A DNA stretch of 64,000 nucleotides from Bacteroidia bacterium. GTDB taxonomy: Bacteria > Bacteroidota > Bacteroidia > Palsa-965. The stretch spans positions 59,157-123,156 of the forward strand of contig JALONL010000016.1 of assembly GCA_025454955.1 (NCBI GenBank), read 5' to 3'. The position numbers were made by a program, and so were the translations under genes. This document shows, in pieces, positions 42,056 through 50,918 of the stretch. The notes under the pieces are model-generated. The model did not search any database. It was not told the DNA's origin and saw only the letters and a list, made by a program, of their open reading frames with translations. How positions within the stretch are numbered: the stretch's first letter is position 1; each line of letters starts with the position of its first letter.

Positions 42056-44734
42056 TTAATAGCTTATTTTCTGTGACACTTCCAACTCGCCCTGCTGCAC
42101 ACGTAATATATATACGCCGTGTGCTTCGTGTACGAGCGGGAGTTTCACCTGTTCGCTGCTTACGTTAAGCTGATCGCGAAGTATTTCCTGACCGAGCAGA
42201 TTGTAAATGGTTACAATTACCGGTGTGGTTTCCTGATAGCCGAAGTTGAGCATAATGCCATCGGGTGTGCTCACGGCGGCCACCGGAATGGTGCCGGAGG
42301 CAGTTTGGGCAGTAAGCTCGGCCATGCGGCAGAATGAGAAGCCGGCGGTGGCAATTTCTTCCTGATCGAAGTGGAGTATGTAGCGGAGTTCGTCCACGCC
42401 ATTTTCGGCATGTAGGGTGATGCTTTCCTGATTGCGCACGTTGATACGGCGACCGGTTTGCAGGTCTTCGAGGAATACGCAGGAGTAGGCACTGAACTGG
42501 CCGATGTTGCCGAATTTAAGCTGGAAATCGCCCGCCATGCCGGGAGTAATGGTCAGGGGCACACTGTGTGAGGCGGCCGAAATGCTGCGGTTGTCGAAGA
42601 AAAGTTCGTTGCCCGATGCGGTGAGGGTGCGCATGTAGGGCGAATTTTCGTTCGGAGCGAGCAGAGCCGGAATATCGGTTTCGTCCTGCTCATCGGCCGA
42701 TTGGGTGTCGAACGTAATGATGTTTTCGGCACCAATGGGCTGCCCGTCGGTGCGGCGAAGCTGGAGACGAAGCAGGGCATTGTCGGCAGCCTGACGCACA
42801 AACACGGCATTGGAGGCAGTTTTCGACGACTCGGCAAAACCTACACTGCCCGCCGCGGTGGCCTGCACCAGAAAGCCCTGCGAGGAATTAATTACACCGC
42901 CCGACGAAGTCAGCTTGGCTGTGCCCGTATTGGTGGCGCCGTTCCAGGTGGCGTAGTTCGAAATCGACTCGTCGAGTATGTAAAAGAAGTTGTTTACGTT
43001 GGTACGGGTAAGCGACGACCACTGGATTTGCGACATATACGGATTACCGATGAGAGTAAATCCGCTGGGCACAGTGGCCGTGCGGCTGCCGGTGGTAAGT
43101 GCTCCGCGTGTGTCGAACAGGAGGCCGGTAAACGTGGTCATGTTATCGGCTGTCCATACCTGAAAGCCTTGTGTAATGCCCAGCGCAGTGCTTACCGAGG
43201 TTACATTGGTATAAACCGAACCGCTGTAACGGCGCACCGAGCGGAAAATGGGGCAGCAGGCATTGCCGTCGGCTCCGCCCACACCGCTCATGTACATTTC
43301 ATTGTCCCAGTCGAGCACGGTTGAAGCCAGCACAGGGCTTGAGAAAAACGACCAGTAAGGCGTGGTGGTGGCGGGAGCAGTAACCCCAATGAATCGCTGG
43401 CAGATAAAGCGGTTTCCGTTTACAGAGCCGCCCCCGGCCAGAAGTTCGTTGAGGCGTGCGGTGCCGCTGGCATCCGACACAAACATAAAATCGTTGGTGG
43501 TGGCACTGAATGTGCCTGCGGTAAGGAACAGCGTACCTCTTATGCGGTTGTTGGCGGCGTTGCTTACACCGGCGGTATTGTTGATTTCGAGGTTTCCGAA
43601 GTTGGTAAAGAAGCCTCCGCCAATAATTTGTGCCACAGTGCCTTCAAAGATCACACGGCCGTTCATGCTTACCGTGCCGCCTTCGCCGTTCCAGTTTATG
43701 CCGCGCTGGCGGTAGTTGAAACTGCCCGGGTTAAGGAATCCGCTGTTTAATGTGGTGGTGCCGTTTACACGCACATCGGAAAGCAGGTTCAATGAATCCT
43801 GCGAGTCGATGGTTACGTCGTTAAATATTTCAGGGCCGGTAGTTTTTCTTACGCTTTGCGCATCGGTGCTGTTGAAATTGATGAGCGGAAGGTTGGTTAA
43901 ATTGGCATTGGCCAGGTTGTCCCAGTTGCCACCAAGTACAATGGTATTGCTGTTTGCGTTAAGGGTGGTGAGGGTTTGCAGGGTAAGGTTTCCGGCTACG
44001 GTAAACGTACCACCAGTGGCAAGTGTTTTGGGATTGTTACGAAGCGAAAGGTTAAAATATCCCTGGGCAAGATTGTCAACAAGTGTGGTTTGAGCGCCAA
44101 AAAACTCCACGGTGTTACCGGTTTCAAATGCTTCGAGTGTGGGAGTACCGTCGAGGTTGCGGGTAATGCGCAGGATGCTGTTTGTGCGGTTGCGCCACCG
44201 GGCGGTGGCACCAAACGAAATGGTTCCGCTGTTCAGGCGAACGGTGCCAAAGTTGTTTACAATGGCATTATTGAGCAGGTAAATGTAATTGGTGGTTTTA
44301 TTTACCGAGCAGCCGGCCGCAATGGTGTAGTTGGAATTAATGTAGAAGTACCAGTTTCCGCTGTTGTTGAATGTGCCGGAAATTGTACCGCCTGGCCCAA
44401 AAAAGTACAGGGTGCAGGTGCCGGGCATGGTTCCGTTCTGGGCAAAACTGCCGCCCCGGATGCGCAACTGCCGGCCCGCCACGTCTAAGGTGCCGCCCGG
44501 ATTAATGTTCATGGAGCGGAAATCGGTAATCTGAATATCCACATCCATAAAAGTGCCGGCGGCAATAATTACATCATCATCGTTATCAGGAATTCCGTCG
44601 GTATCAGGACCAACCACCGACCAATGGGCCGGGTTGCTCCAAAGCCCGGAGGCTACGGCAGAGGTAAAGGTGGCTGCGTGCATTGCAGAGGTCATTGCAA
44701 AGGCAAGCAAGAGTGCAGGGTAGAGTCTTTTCAT
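42056..44734 (-). CDS. Large secreted protein with C-terminal T9SS sorting domain
   Basis: This 892-residue protein has a signal peptide (MKRLYPALLLAFAMTSAMHA). The N-terminal 380 residues are repeated beta-strand units typical of right-handed beta-helix surface proteins (WSNPAHWSVVGPDTDGIPDN, then DDDVIIAAGTFMDVD, TLTTLNANSNTIVLGG). The C-terminus is a T9SS type A sorting domain (VTIYNLLGQEILRDQLNVSS, GVYILRVQQGELEVSQKISY). It is 40 bases upstream of the PID-CTERM gene on the same strand, so it leads the exosortase operon. A T9SS cargo at the head of an exosortase unit is noteworthy. The function is unknown. Confidence 0.85.
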   Translation of the reverse strand: MKRLYPALLLAFAMTSAMHAATFTSAVASGLWSNPAHWSVVGPDTDGIPDNDDDVIIAAGTFMDVDIQITDFRSMNINPGGTLDVAGRQLRIRGGSFAQNGTMPGTCTLYFFGPGGTISGTFNNSGNWYFYINSNYTIAAGCSVNKTTNYIYLLNNAIVNNFGTVRLNSGTISFGATARWRNRTNSILRITRNLDGTPTLEAFETGNTVEFFGAQTTLVDNLAQGYFNLSLRNNPKTLATGGTFTVAGNLTLQTLTTLNANSNTIVLGGNWDNLANANLTNLPLINFNSTDAQSVRKTTGPEIFNDVTIDSQDSLNLLSDVRVNGTTTLNSGFLNPGSFNYRQRGINWNGEGGTVSMNGRVIFEGTVAQIIGGGFFTNFGNLEINNTAGVSNAANNRIRGTLFLTAGTFSATTNDFMFVSDASGTARLNELLAGGGSVNGNRFICQRFIGVTAPATTTPYWSFFSSPVLASTVLDWDNEMYMSGVGGADGNACCPIFRSVRRYSGSVYTNVTSVSTALGITQGFQVWTADNMTTFTGLLFDTRGALTTGSRTATVPSGFTLIGNPYMSQIQWSSLTRTNVNNFFYILDESISNYATWNGATNTGTAKLTSSGGVINSSQGFLVQATAAGSVGFAESSKTASNAVFVRQAADNALLRLQLRRTDGQPIGAENIITFDTQSADEQDETDIPALLAPNENSPYMRTLTASGNELFFDNRSISAASHSVPLTITPGMAGDFQLKFGNIGQFSAYSCVFLEDLQTGRRINVRNQESITLHAENGVDELRYILHFDQEEIATAGFSFCRMAELTAQTASGTIPVAAVSTPDGIMLNFGYQETTPVIVTIYNLLGQEILRDQLNVSSEQVKLPLVHEAHGVYILRVQQGELEVSQKISY

Positions 44735-44974
44735 TTCCCGGACAATATTTAGGGTAACGTGCTTTATACGAGCATTCAGCCTCCAAAGATACTAAACTTA
44801 CCAACAACCTCAAATCGTGAATGGGTTACGTATAGTTCAGTAAATCTGTTAGTTAGCTCTTTAGAGGTAACTTTTTCACCATATACGTCATAAAACCGAA
44901 ACCGGTTTGAGGGGAGTGGTTATAACTGCCGGAGTAAACCGGGCCTGCCAAAAGACTGTGACGGTCAAAAAACA

Positions 44975-45170
44975 TTAGAGCCTGTTTAAAATTCGTTTTT
45001 GAAGTTTGTTATGAGCAGATTTTTTCTCAGACAAGGCGTCCCGCTGAAATAGCGGGAAAGGCGATATTTGAAAAATATCGACAAAAAATGTCCCGATAGT
45101 TTCATCGGGACAGGATTGAGGAAAAATATGCCATAACAAAGTCAAAGGATGATTTTAAACAGGCTCTTAA
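44975..45170. mobile_element. MITE-like element with long imperfect terminal inverted repeats
   Basis: The left end TTAGAGCCTGTTTAAAAT and right end ATTTTAAACAGGCTCTTAA are inverted. Similarity continues inward for about 55 bases (TTTGTTATG...TTTTTCTCAG against the complement of CCATAACAAAG). The inside holds three hairpins (CCCGC...GCGGG, GATATTT...AAATATC, TCCCGAT...ATCGGGA) and no gene. Size is about 196 bases. The rest of the 44735-45210 gap has no coding sequence. A target duplication cannot be fixed by eye. Confidence 0.7.
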
Positions 45171-45186
45171 TCTGAAAGAAACTGCC

Positions 45187-45194
45187 TATACTTG
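45187..45194 (+). promoter_or_regulatory. Possible -7 box before the tyrosine autokinase
   Basis: TATACTTG is one mismatch from TAnnTTTG, 17 bases before the ATG at 45211 and only 16 bases after the MITE-like element, which would therefore supply the -33 region. Confidence 0.4.
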
Positions 45195-45210
45195 CAACTA
45201 AATTTTATTC

Positions 45211-47610
45211 ATGGCCGCCGACCAGCAACTAGTTTCACAGCGCGACTTACAGCGACTTTGGTCTATTGTTCGCAAGAACTGGTTAATTCTTGTGCTGCTG
45301 CCTTTGCTTGCTTTTTTTGCAGGCGAGGTGTATATCTATCGCATTACCCCGGTTTATTCGGCCAAAATGCAGTTGCAGGTGCGTATTAACGAATCTTATA
45401 CGCCGGGAAGCGTAATCAGCGATAATACGGGTATGTATGGCAACACTATGCGCACGTTTGTAGACATTTCCAATGAAAAGCGTGTAATTTCTTCCTACGA
45501 TCTTATTCTGAAAGCCATCGAAAAACTCAATTTCGATATTTCCTATTATATCGTGGGGCGTTTGCGTACCGAGGAAATGTTTCAGGGCGCTCCGTTCAGG
45601 GTGGATGTGGTGAATGTAAACCGGAAACTGTATGAACAGAAAATACAGTTTAAAATTACCGGCCCGCAAACCTATCAGATGATTTACAAAATAGGGGAAA
45701 CGGAAAAAAAGGTAAACGGGACTTTTGGAAAAGAATTGGTGGAGGCCGATCTGCGTTTGAAAATTACCAAAACAGGCAAATTCAATTCGCTCCGCTCTTC
45801 AGACTACATCAGCAGCAATTACCTGGTTCAGATTCACGACAAGCCCAATCTGGTGCGTCAGTACCAGCGCGGCCTCCAGGTTACTTCGCCCGAATACACC
45901 AATATCCTCCAACTCACCGTGGCCGATGTGGTTCCCAAACGCGCCATTATTTTCCTCGATACGCTTGCGGCCACTTACATTAACAACACCAAGGAACAGC
46001 GCGAAAATATCAACCTGAATACGCTGGTGTATATCGACCGGCAAATGGAAGAGGTAACCGGTTTCCTCAATACCATTGAAGATACCATGCAGAATTACCG
46101 CGAGAAGAATACAATTTACAACCTCGACCGCGAGGGAGAATTGTACTTCGGGCAAATGGTTGATTTTGATACGCGAAAACGCATCCTGCAATTACAACTC
46201 GAATCGCTGAACGACCTCGAAAACTACATTATAGAAGACCGCGACCCCGATTTTCTGCCGCCCTCTGCATACGTGCTCAACGACGATGTGTTTATGCAGA
46301 AAAGTGTGGAGAAACTCTACGGCCTGCAAATCGAACTCAAACAGTTGCGCACCACATCCACCGAAAGTAATTTCAACATCAAGCAAATGCTTCAGCAGGT
46401 GGATGCGCTCAAGAAAAGCCTGCTCGTGTACATTGGCAATTCGCGCGTGGCCATACGCGAAAGCATAAAGGAAATAAACAGCCAGATTGGCAAATACACT
46501 TCTTCCATTCAGGAACTGCCCTACAAACAGCGCGGTCTTACCAATATTCTGCGCAAGCAGAAAGTAAACGAAGAATTGTACCTCTTCCTGCTCCAGAAAA
46601 GAGCCAATACCATTATTGCCCGCGCAAGTATTGTGTCTGATGCCCGCATTATCGAGTCGGCACAGTCGGGCGGATTGCTCAGCCCCAAGCGCGAAAAAAT
46701 ACTGCTCATTTTTGTGGGTGTCGGATTGGTGCTTGCCGTACTGCTTTCGCTGCTGCGTATTTTCTTCTTCGAAAAAATCACTTCTTCGGCCGAACTGAAA
46801 GAACGTACCGACATTACCATTCTTGGCGAAGTAGGGCAGTACACCACTTCCAAGGAACTTGAAATTGTGGTGGAACACGACCCCAAATCGTGGCTGGCCG
46901 AATCGTTCCGAAGCATTCGCACCAACCTGCAATATCTAAACAGCGATAATAAACCAAGCCAGATTATAGTGGTTTCCTCCACCAATCCCGGCGAGGGCAA
47001 AACATTCTGTTCGGTAAACCTTGCCGCCATGCTGGCGCGCAGCGAGCGAAAAGTAATTATTCTCGAACTCGACCTGCACAAACCCCGCGTGCAGAAGGCG
47101 TTAAAAATGGAGCCGGTCATGGGCATAAGCACCATCATGATTGGTAAACACACCATTGGCGAGGCCATTACTCCTTCTACCATAGAAGGGTTGGATGCAC
47201 TGCTCTCAGGCCCGCTGCCGCCCAACCCGTCGGAATTGCTGGTGACCAAAAAAATGACCGAGATTCTCGAATATTGCCGCCAGCATTACGAGTTCATAAT
47301 TATCGACACGCCGCCGGTGGGCATTATTTCCGATGCACAGGTGCTGATGAAAGAAGCCGACATTACCCTTTTCGTATTGAACTGTCAGTTGCCCTACCGC
47401 ACCGGTTTAAATGTGGCCAAAGAGCTCAGCAAAAATCCGCAGATAAAAAACTTCAGCATCATTGTAAACGGTGTTAAACGCCGCAAAGGCCGCTACTACA
47501 CCCGCTACGGTTACCGCTATCGTTACGGCTATGGCATGTATGGTTCGGGGTATGGCAACTATGGCGATTATGTAAACTACGGCGACGAAACGCCCGAACG
47601 TAAAAAGTAA
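45211..47610 (+). CDS. Wzc-like polysaccharide co-polymerase / tyrosine autokinase
   Basis: This 799-residue inner-membrane protein has a Wzz domain with TM1 near 25-45 (WLILVLLPLLAFFAG), long periplasmic coiled coils, and TM2 near 495-515 (ILLIFVGVGLVLAVLLSLL). The BY-kinase domain follows, with Walker A (SSTNPGEGKTFCSVNLA), A' (VIILELDLHKPR) and B (FIIIDTPPVGII). The tail carries a Tyr/Gly cluster (YYTRYGYRYRYGYGMYG) for autophosphorylation. It controls chain length and export of capsule or exopolysaccharide. It is the first gene of a three-gene export unit, with 8 bases to the permease. Confidence 0.93.
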   Translation: MAADQQLVSQRDLQRLWSIVRKNWLILVLLPLLAFFAGEVYIYRITPVYSAKMQLQVRINESYTPGSVISDNTGMYGNTMRTFVDISNEKRVISSYDLILKAIEKLNFDISYYIVGRLRTEEMFQGAPFRVDVVNVNRKLYEQKIQFKITGPQTYQMIYKIGETEKKVNGTFGKELVEADLRLKITKTGKFNSLRSSDYISSNYLVQIHDKPNLVRQYQRGLQVTSPEYTNILQLTVADVVPKRAIIFLDTLAATYINNTKEQRENINLNTLVYIDRQMEEVTGFLNTIEDTMQNYREKNTIYNLDREGELYFGQMVDFDTRKRILQLQLESLNDLENYIIEDRDPDFLPPSAYVLNDDVFMQKSVEKLYGLQIELKQLRTTSTESNFNIKQMLQQVDALKKSLLVYIGNSRVAIRESIKEINSQIGKYTSSIQELPYKQRGLTNILRKQKVNEELYLFLLQKRANTIIARASIVSDARIIESAQSGGLLSPKREKILLIFVGVGLVLAVLLSLLRIFFFEKITSSAELKERTDITILGEVGQYTTSKELEIVVEHDPKSWLAESFRSIRTNLQYLNSDNKPSQIIVVSSTNPGEGKTFCSVNLAAMLARSERKVIILELDLHKPRVQKALKMEPVMGISTIMIGKHTIGEAITPSTIEGLDALLSGPLPPNPSELLVTKKMTEILEYCRQHYEFIIIDTPPVGIISDAQVLMKEADITLFVLNCQLPYRTGLNVAKELSKNPQIKNFSIIVNGVKRRKGRYYTRYGYRYRYGYGMYGSGYGNYGDYVNYGDETPERKK

Positions 47611-47618
47611 GCGCCGAT

Positions 47619-48497
47619 ATGAACGAAGCCCCGAAAAACACTACGCAGGAAACCGAAGCCTGGTCGCTGGTTATTAAACCCGGCCGCGGAGCTTTGCAGT
47701 TGCGTTTGGGCGACATCTGGAATTACCGCGACCTTATTCTGCTTTTTGTGCGCCGCGATTTTGTGGCCATTTACAAGCAAACCGTGCTGGGGCCGCTCTG
47801 GTTTTTTATACAGCCCGTGCTGGCTTCGCTCATGTATTATGTGCTGTTTAACCGCGTGGCCAAACAACCCACCGACGGCATTCCGCCCATACTTTTTTAC
47901 ATGAGCGGGCAAATTACGTGGATGTATTTCTCGGAATGTCTTTTGAAAACATCGAATACGTTTGTGGCCAATGCCAATTTGTTTGGCAAGGTTTATTTTC
48001 CGCGCCTGGTGGTTCCTGTTTCCATAGTTATTTCAAACATGCTGCGGTTTGGGGTGCAAATGCTGCTCCTTATTTCGGTGTTTTTGTTTTATGCGCTCTT
48101 CCGCGATATGGAAGTGCAAATTACCTCTGCCATATTTTTCCTGCCGCTGCTGCTTATTATGATGGCCGGCCTGGGTTTGGGTGCAGGCATTCTTATCTCG
48201 GCCATGACCACCAAATACCGCGATCTTCAGTTTCTGGTGGGTTTTGGCACACAGCTTCTCATGTTTGCCACACCGGCTGTATTGTCGGTAAAGAGTTTGC
48301 CCGACGGTATAATTAAAACAGCCATCGAACTCAACCCGATGACACCGGTAATACAGCTTTTCCGCCACGCTTTTTTCAACACCGGCAGCCCCGAAACCTG
48401 GCAGTTGATTTACAGCGGCAGTTTTACATTAGTACTGCTGCTTGCGGGAATTGCGGTGTTTAACCGGGTGGAAAAATCATTTATGGATACTGTGTAA
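47619..48497 (+). CDS. Polysaccharide ABC exporter permease (Wzm-like)
   Basis: This 292-residue ABC-2 type permease has six membrane helices after an amphipathic N-terminus (LGDIWNYRDLILLFVRRDFV, the usual entry motif; YKQTVLGPLWFFIQPVL; LNPMTPVIQLFRHAFF near the C-terminus). It forms the membrane channel for undecaprenyl-linked polysaccharide or O-antigen with the ATPase encoded 7 bases downstream. The family length and the LNP motif fit well. Confidence 0.93.
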   Translation: MNEAPKNTTQETEAWSLVIKPGRGALQLRLGDIWNYRDLILLFVRRDFVAIYKQTVLGPLWFFIQPVLASLMYYVLFNRVAKQPTDGIPPILFYMSGQITWMYFSECLLKTSNTFVANANLFGKVYFPRLVVPVSIVISNMLRFGVQMLLLISVFLFYALFRDMEVQITSAIFFLPLLLIMMAGLGLGAGILISAMTTKYRDLQFLVGFGTQLLMFATPAVLSVKSLPDGIIKTAIELNPMTPVIQLFRHAFFNTGSPETWQLIYSGSFTLVLLLAGIAVFNRVEKSFMDTV

Positions 48498-48504
48498 GCG
48501 CGGC

Positions 48505-49767
48505 ATGAGAAACGTAATAGAAGTAGAGCATGTGTATAAGTCCTATCGCCTCGGGGTGATTGGAACGGGTACACTCTCGCACGACCTCAACCGCTGGCTG
48601 GCACGTATGCGCGGAAAGGAAGATCCGTACAAACAGGTAGGCGTGGAAAACAACCGTACCGTGGCCGGGGGGCAATATGTAAATGCACTCAGCGATATTT
48701 CGTTTTCGGTGGCCGAGGGCGAAGTGCTGGGAATTATTGGCGGAAACGGGGCAGGAAAATCGACATTGCTCAAACTTCTTTCGCGCGTTACGCAGCCCAG
48801 CGAGGGCGAAATACGCATACGCGGCCGTTTAGCCAGTTTGCTTGAAGTTGGCACCGGCTTTCATCCCGATCTTACCGGGCGCGAAAATATATTTCTCAAC
48901 GGCACCATTCTGGGCATGAAGAAAGCCGAAGTGCAAAAGCATTTCGACGAGATAGTGGAGTTTGCCGGTGTGGCCAAGTATGTGGACACGCCCATTAAAC
49001 GCTACTCGTCGGGCATGAAAGTGCGGCTGGGCTTTGCCGTGGCGGCGCATCTCGAGCCCGAAGTGCTGGTGGTGGACGAAGTGCTGGCCGTGGGCGATGC
49101 CGAATTTCAGCGCAAATGTTTGGGCAAAATGCAGGACGTGGCCGAAAACCAGGGCCGCACCATTTTGTTTGTAAGCCACAACATGAACGCCATAAACCGC
49201 CTCTGCACCCGCGGCATTGTGCTGCGCTCGGGCAAAATGGCGTTCGACGGTACGGCCGCCGAAGCAGTGAGGCTTTACGAAGTACTCAACTCCGAAGAAC
49301 TAAAAGCCGAAGCCTCATTTACTCCCGATCACACCGCCGACTGCCAGATTGTTCAGGCCCAACTTACCAACTTAACCACCGGCAAAGCCGAACGAAACAT
49401 CGGCATTGGCCAGCCCTTTGGCGTAAACTATACCTTGCAGTTGAATACGCTCATCCGCAGTATTCACATGACCATGGTAATTAAAACAGCCGCCGGCGAA
49501 ATCGTTTTCCTCTCCGACCGCCGCGACGATCCCGAAGCCCTGCAGCCCCGCGATCCCGGCACCTACACCGGAGAAATTCAAATTCCAAACCCGTTGCTCG
49601 TACCCGGCACCTACACCATTACATTGGGACTAATTAATTACGACAACGGCAAATTTTTCCACGCCAAAGACATACTCACCTTTACGCTGGCCGACAACGA
49701 ATCGGCACGGGCACAGCGCGCGGGGCAGATTTTTGTGCCGCTGAAATGGAATATTGAAAAGAAGTAA
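48505..49767 (+). CDS. Polysaccharide ABC exporter ATPase (Wzt-like) with C-terminal glycan-binding domain
   Basis: This 420-residue protein starts at ATG 48505 (MRNVIEVEHVYKSYRLG). It has Walker A (IIGGNGAGKSTLLKLL), the signature RYSSGMKVRLGFAVA, Walker B (VLVVDEVLAVGD) and the H-loop (FVSHNM). Residues 280-420 form an added beta-sandwich of the Wzt C-terminal type, which reads the modified end of the glycan chain. This suggests chain-end-dependent export. Its stop is only 2 bases from the stop of the convergent glycosyltransferase. Confidence 0.93.
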   Translation: MRNVIEVEHVYKSYRLGVIGTGTLSHDLNRWLARMRGKEDPYKQVGVENNRTVAGGQYVNALSDISFSVAEGEVLGIIGGNGAGKSTLLKLLSRVTQPSEGEIRIRGRLASLLEVGTGFHPDLTGRENIFLNGTILGMKKAEVQKHFDEIVEFAGVAKYVDTPIKRYSSGMKVRLGFAVAAHLEPEVLVVDEVLAVGDAEFQRKCLGKMQDVAENQGRTILFVSHNMNAINRLCTRGIVLRSGKMAFDGTAAEAVRLYEVLNSEELKAEASFTPDHTADCQIVQAQLTNLTTGKAERNIGIGQPFGVNYTLQLNTLIRSIHMTMVIKTAAGEIVFLSDRRDDPEALQPRDPGTYTGEIQIPNPLLVPGTYTITLGLINYDNGKFFHAKDILTFTLADNESARAQRAGQIFVPLKWNIEKK

Positions 49768-49769
49768 AC

Positions 49770-50918
49770 TCAGGGGTTGATAAACAACTTCCTGTTTTCC
49801 TCCACCAATTCCTTCGCCTCCGAATACTGTTTCCCCAATTCCATAGCCGCATTACTCCACACTGAAAATTCCTCCTCATCCATGGCCGCCAGCCTCTCAG
49901 CCGCATCGGCAAAGGCCTGGGGCGATTGCAGTGGTAAATCAAAACCGGCCTTCTGCGCCTCTAAATTCCGCCACGGAGTCTGGTCGGAAATAATAACCGG
50001 GCAGCCGCCCTGAAATGCCTGCAAAATTACATGCCCGAAATTTTCGCCACGCGTGGGCAGCAGCAGGGCATGGGCCGCGGCAAATTTCGCCGGCAACATA
50101 TCGGGCTCCACCGGGCCGTGAAAATTTACTGTAATGTGCGCCGGAAGCTGCGAGGCCAATGTGCGGCATTCGGCGGCATACTGCTCGTTATACACCGGGC
50201 CGTAAATGTCGAACTGCACATTGCTTTTTACACCGGCAAGCAGGCGCAGGGCATAGTCGATGTTTTTTTCGGGCGCAATGCGGGCTACGCAAATGAGGCG
50301 GATATGCCCCGGTGTTTTGCGGCGATGTATAGCTTCGGTGTGTGACCGGGCTGGTAAATTGCCCGCTTCCTTTACCGGCACATGGCCCAGCACGGCGCGT
50401 ATATGCGCGGTTTCGTGAGTGCCGGTGGAGTGGAAGGTGACGTTCTTGTAAAGCCCCGTAAGACGGGCAATTTGCAAAAACAGTTTTTTCTTAAACGGCT
50501 TTATGGCCATGGCCGAGGGCGCAAGCATACCGCGTGCGGCAATAACAATACGCGCTGCCGGTTTCAGCTTGCGGCATACACGCAGCGGCTCTATCGAAAA
50601 CCAGCGCGAGTATATGCCGTTGATATACGCCACATCAAATTCGGTGGTGGAAATGAGGTGGCTCAGTGTGTGGCGGCTGAGGTCTTTTTCGTGGAGGTAA
50701 TACACCTCAGAACCATCGCTGCGGGTAATCCACTGGTTGGCGGCAATGCCGGGGTAAGGCGAGGTTTCGCAGTAATCGGTAATCCGGGTTACAATGCGAA
50801 AGGAAATTTCGCGGCCCTGCAATTGCTCTACCAGATTGGCGCACGACTGCACCGGCCCGCCGGCTTTGTAGCCCGGACGGTACCAGTCGATAAACAGCAA
50901 TACGCGAACCAGTTTCAT
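49770..50918 (-). CDS. Glycosyltransferase family 4
   Basis: This 382-residue GT-B enzyme starts at ATG 50918 (MKLVRVLLFIDWYRPGYKAG), overlapping the asnB stop by 4 bases. The acceptor domain has GYKAGGPVQSCANL. The donor domain has ICVARIAPEKNIDYALRLLA, FDIYGPVYNEQYAAEC and the E-x7-E region PTRGENFGHVILQAFQGGCPVIIS. It adds a sugar from a nucleotide donor in glycan assembly; donor and acceptor are unknown. It is the last gene of the minus-strand unit. Confidence 0.88.
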   Translation of the reverse strand: MKLVRVLLFIDWYRPGYKAGGPVQSCANLVEQLQGREISFRIVTRITDYCETSPYPGIAANQWITRSDGSEVYYLHEKDLSRHTLSHLISTTEFDVAYINGIYSRWFSIEPLRVCRKLKPAARIVIAARGMLAPSAMAIKPFKKKLFLQIARLTGLYKNVTFHSTGTHETAHIRAVLGHVPVKEAGNLPARSHTEAIHRRKTPGHIRLICVARIAPEKNIDYALRLLAGVKSNVQFDIYGPVYNEQYAAECRTLASQLPAHITVNFHGPVEPDMLPAKFAAAHALLLPTRGENFGHVILQAFQGGCPVIISDQTPWRNLEAQKAGFDLPLQSPQAFADAAERLAAMDEEEFSVWSNAAMELGKQYSEAKELVEENRKLFINP

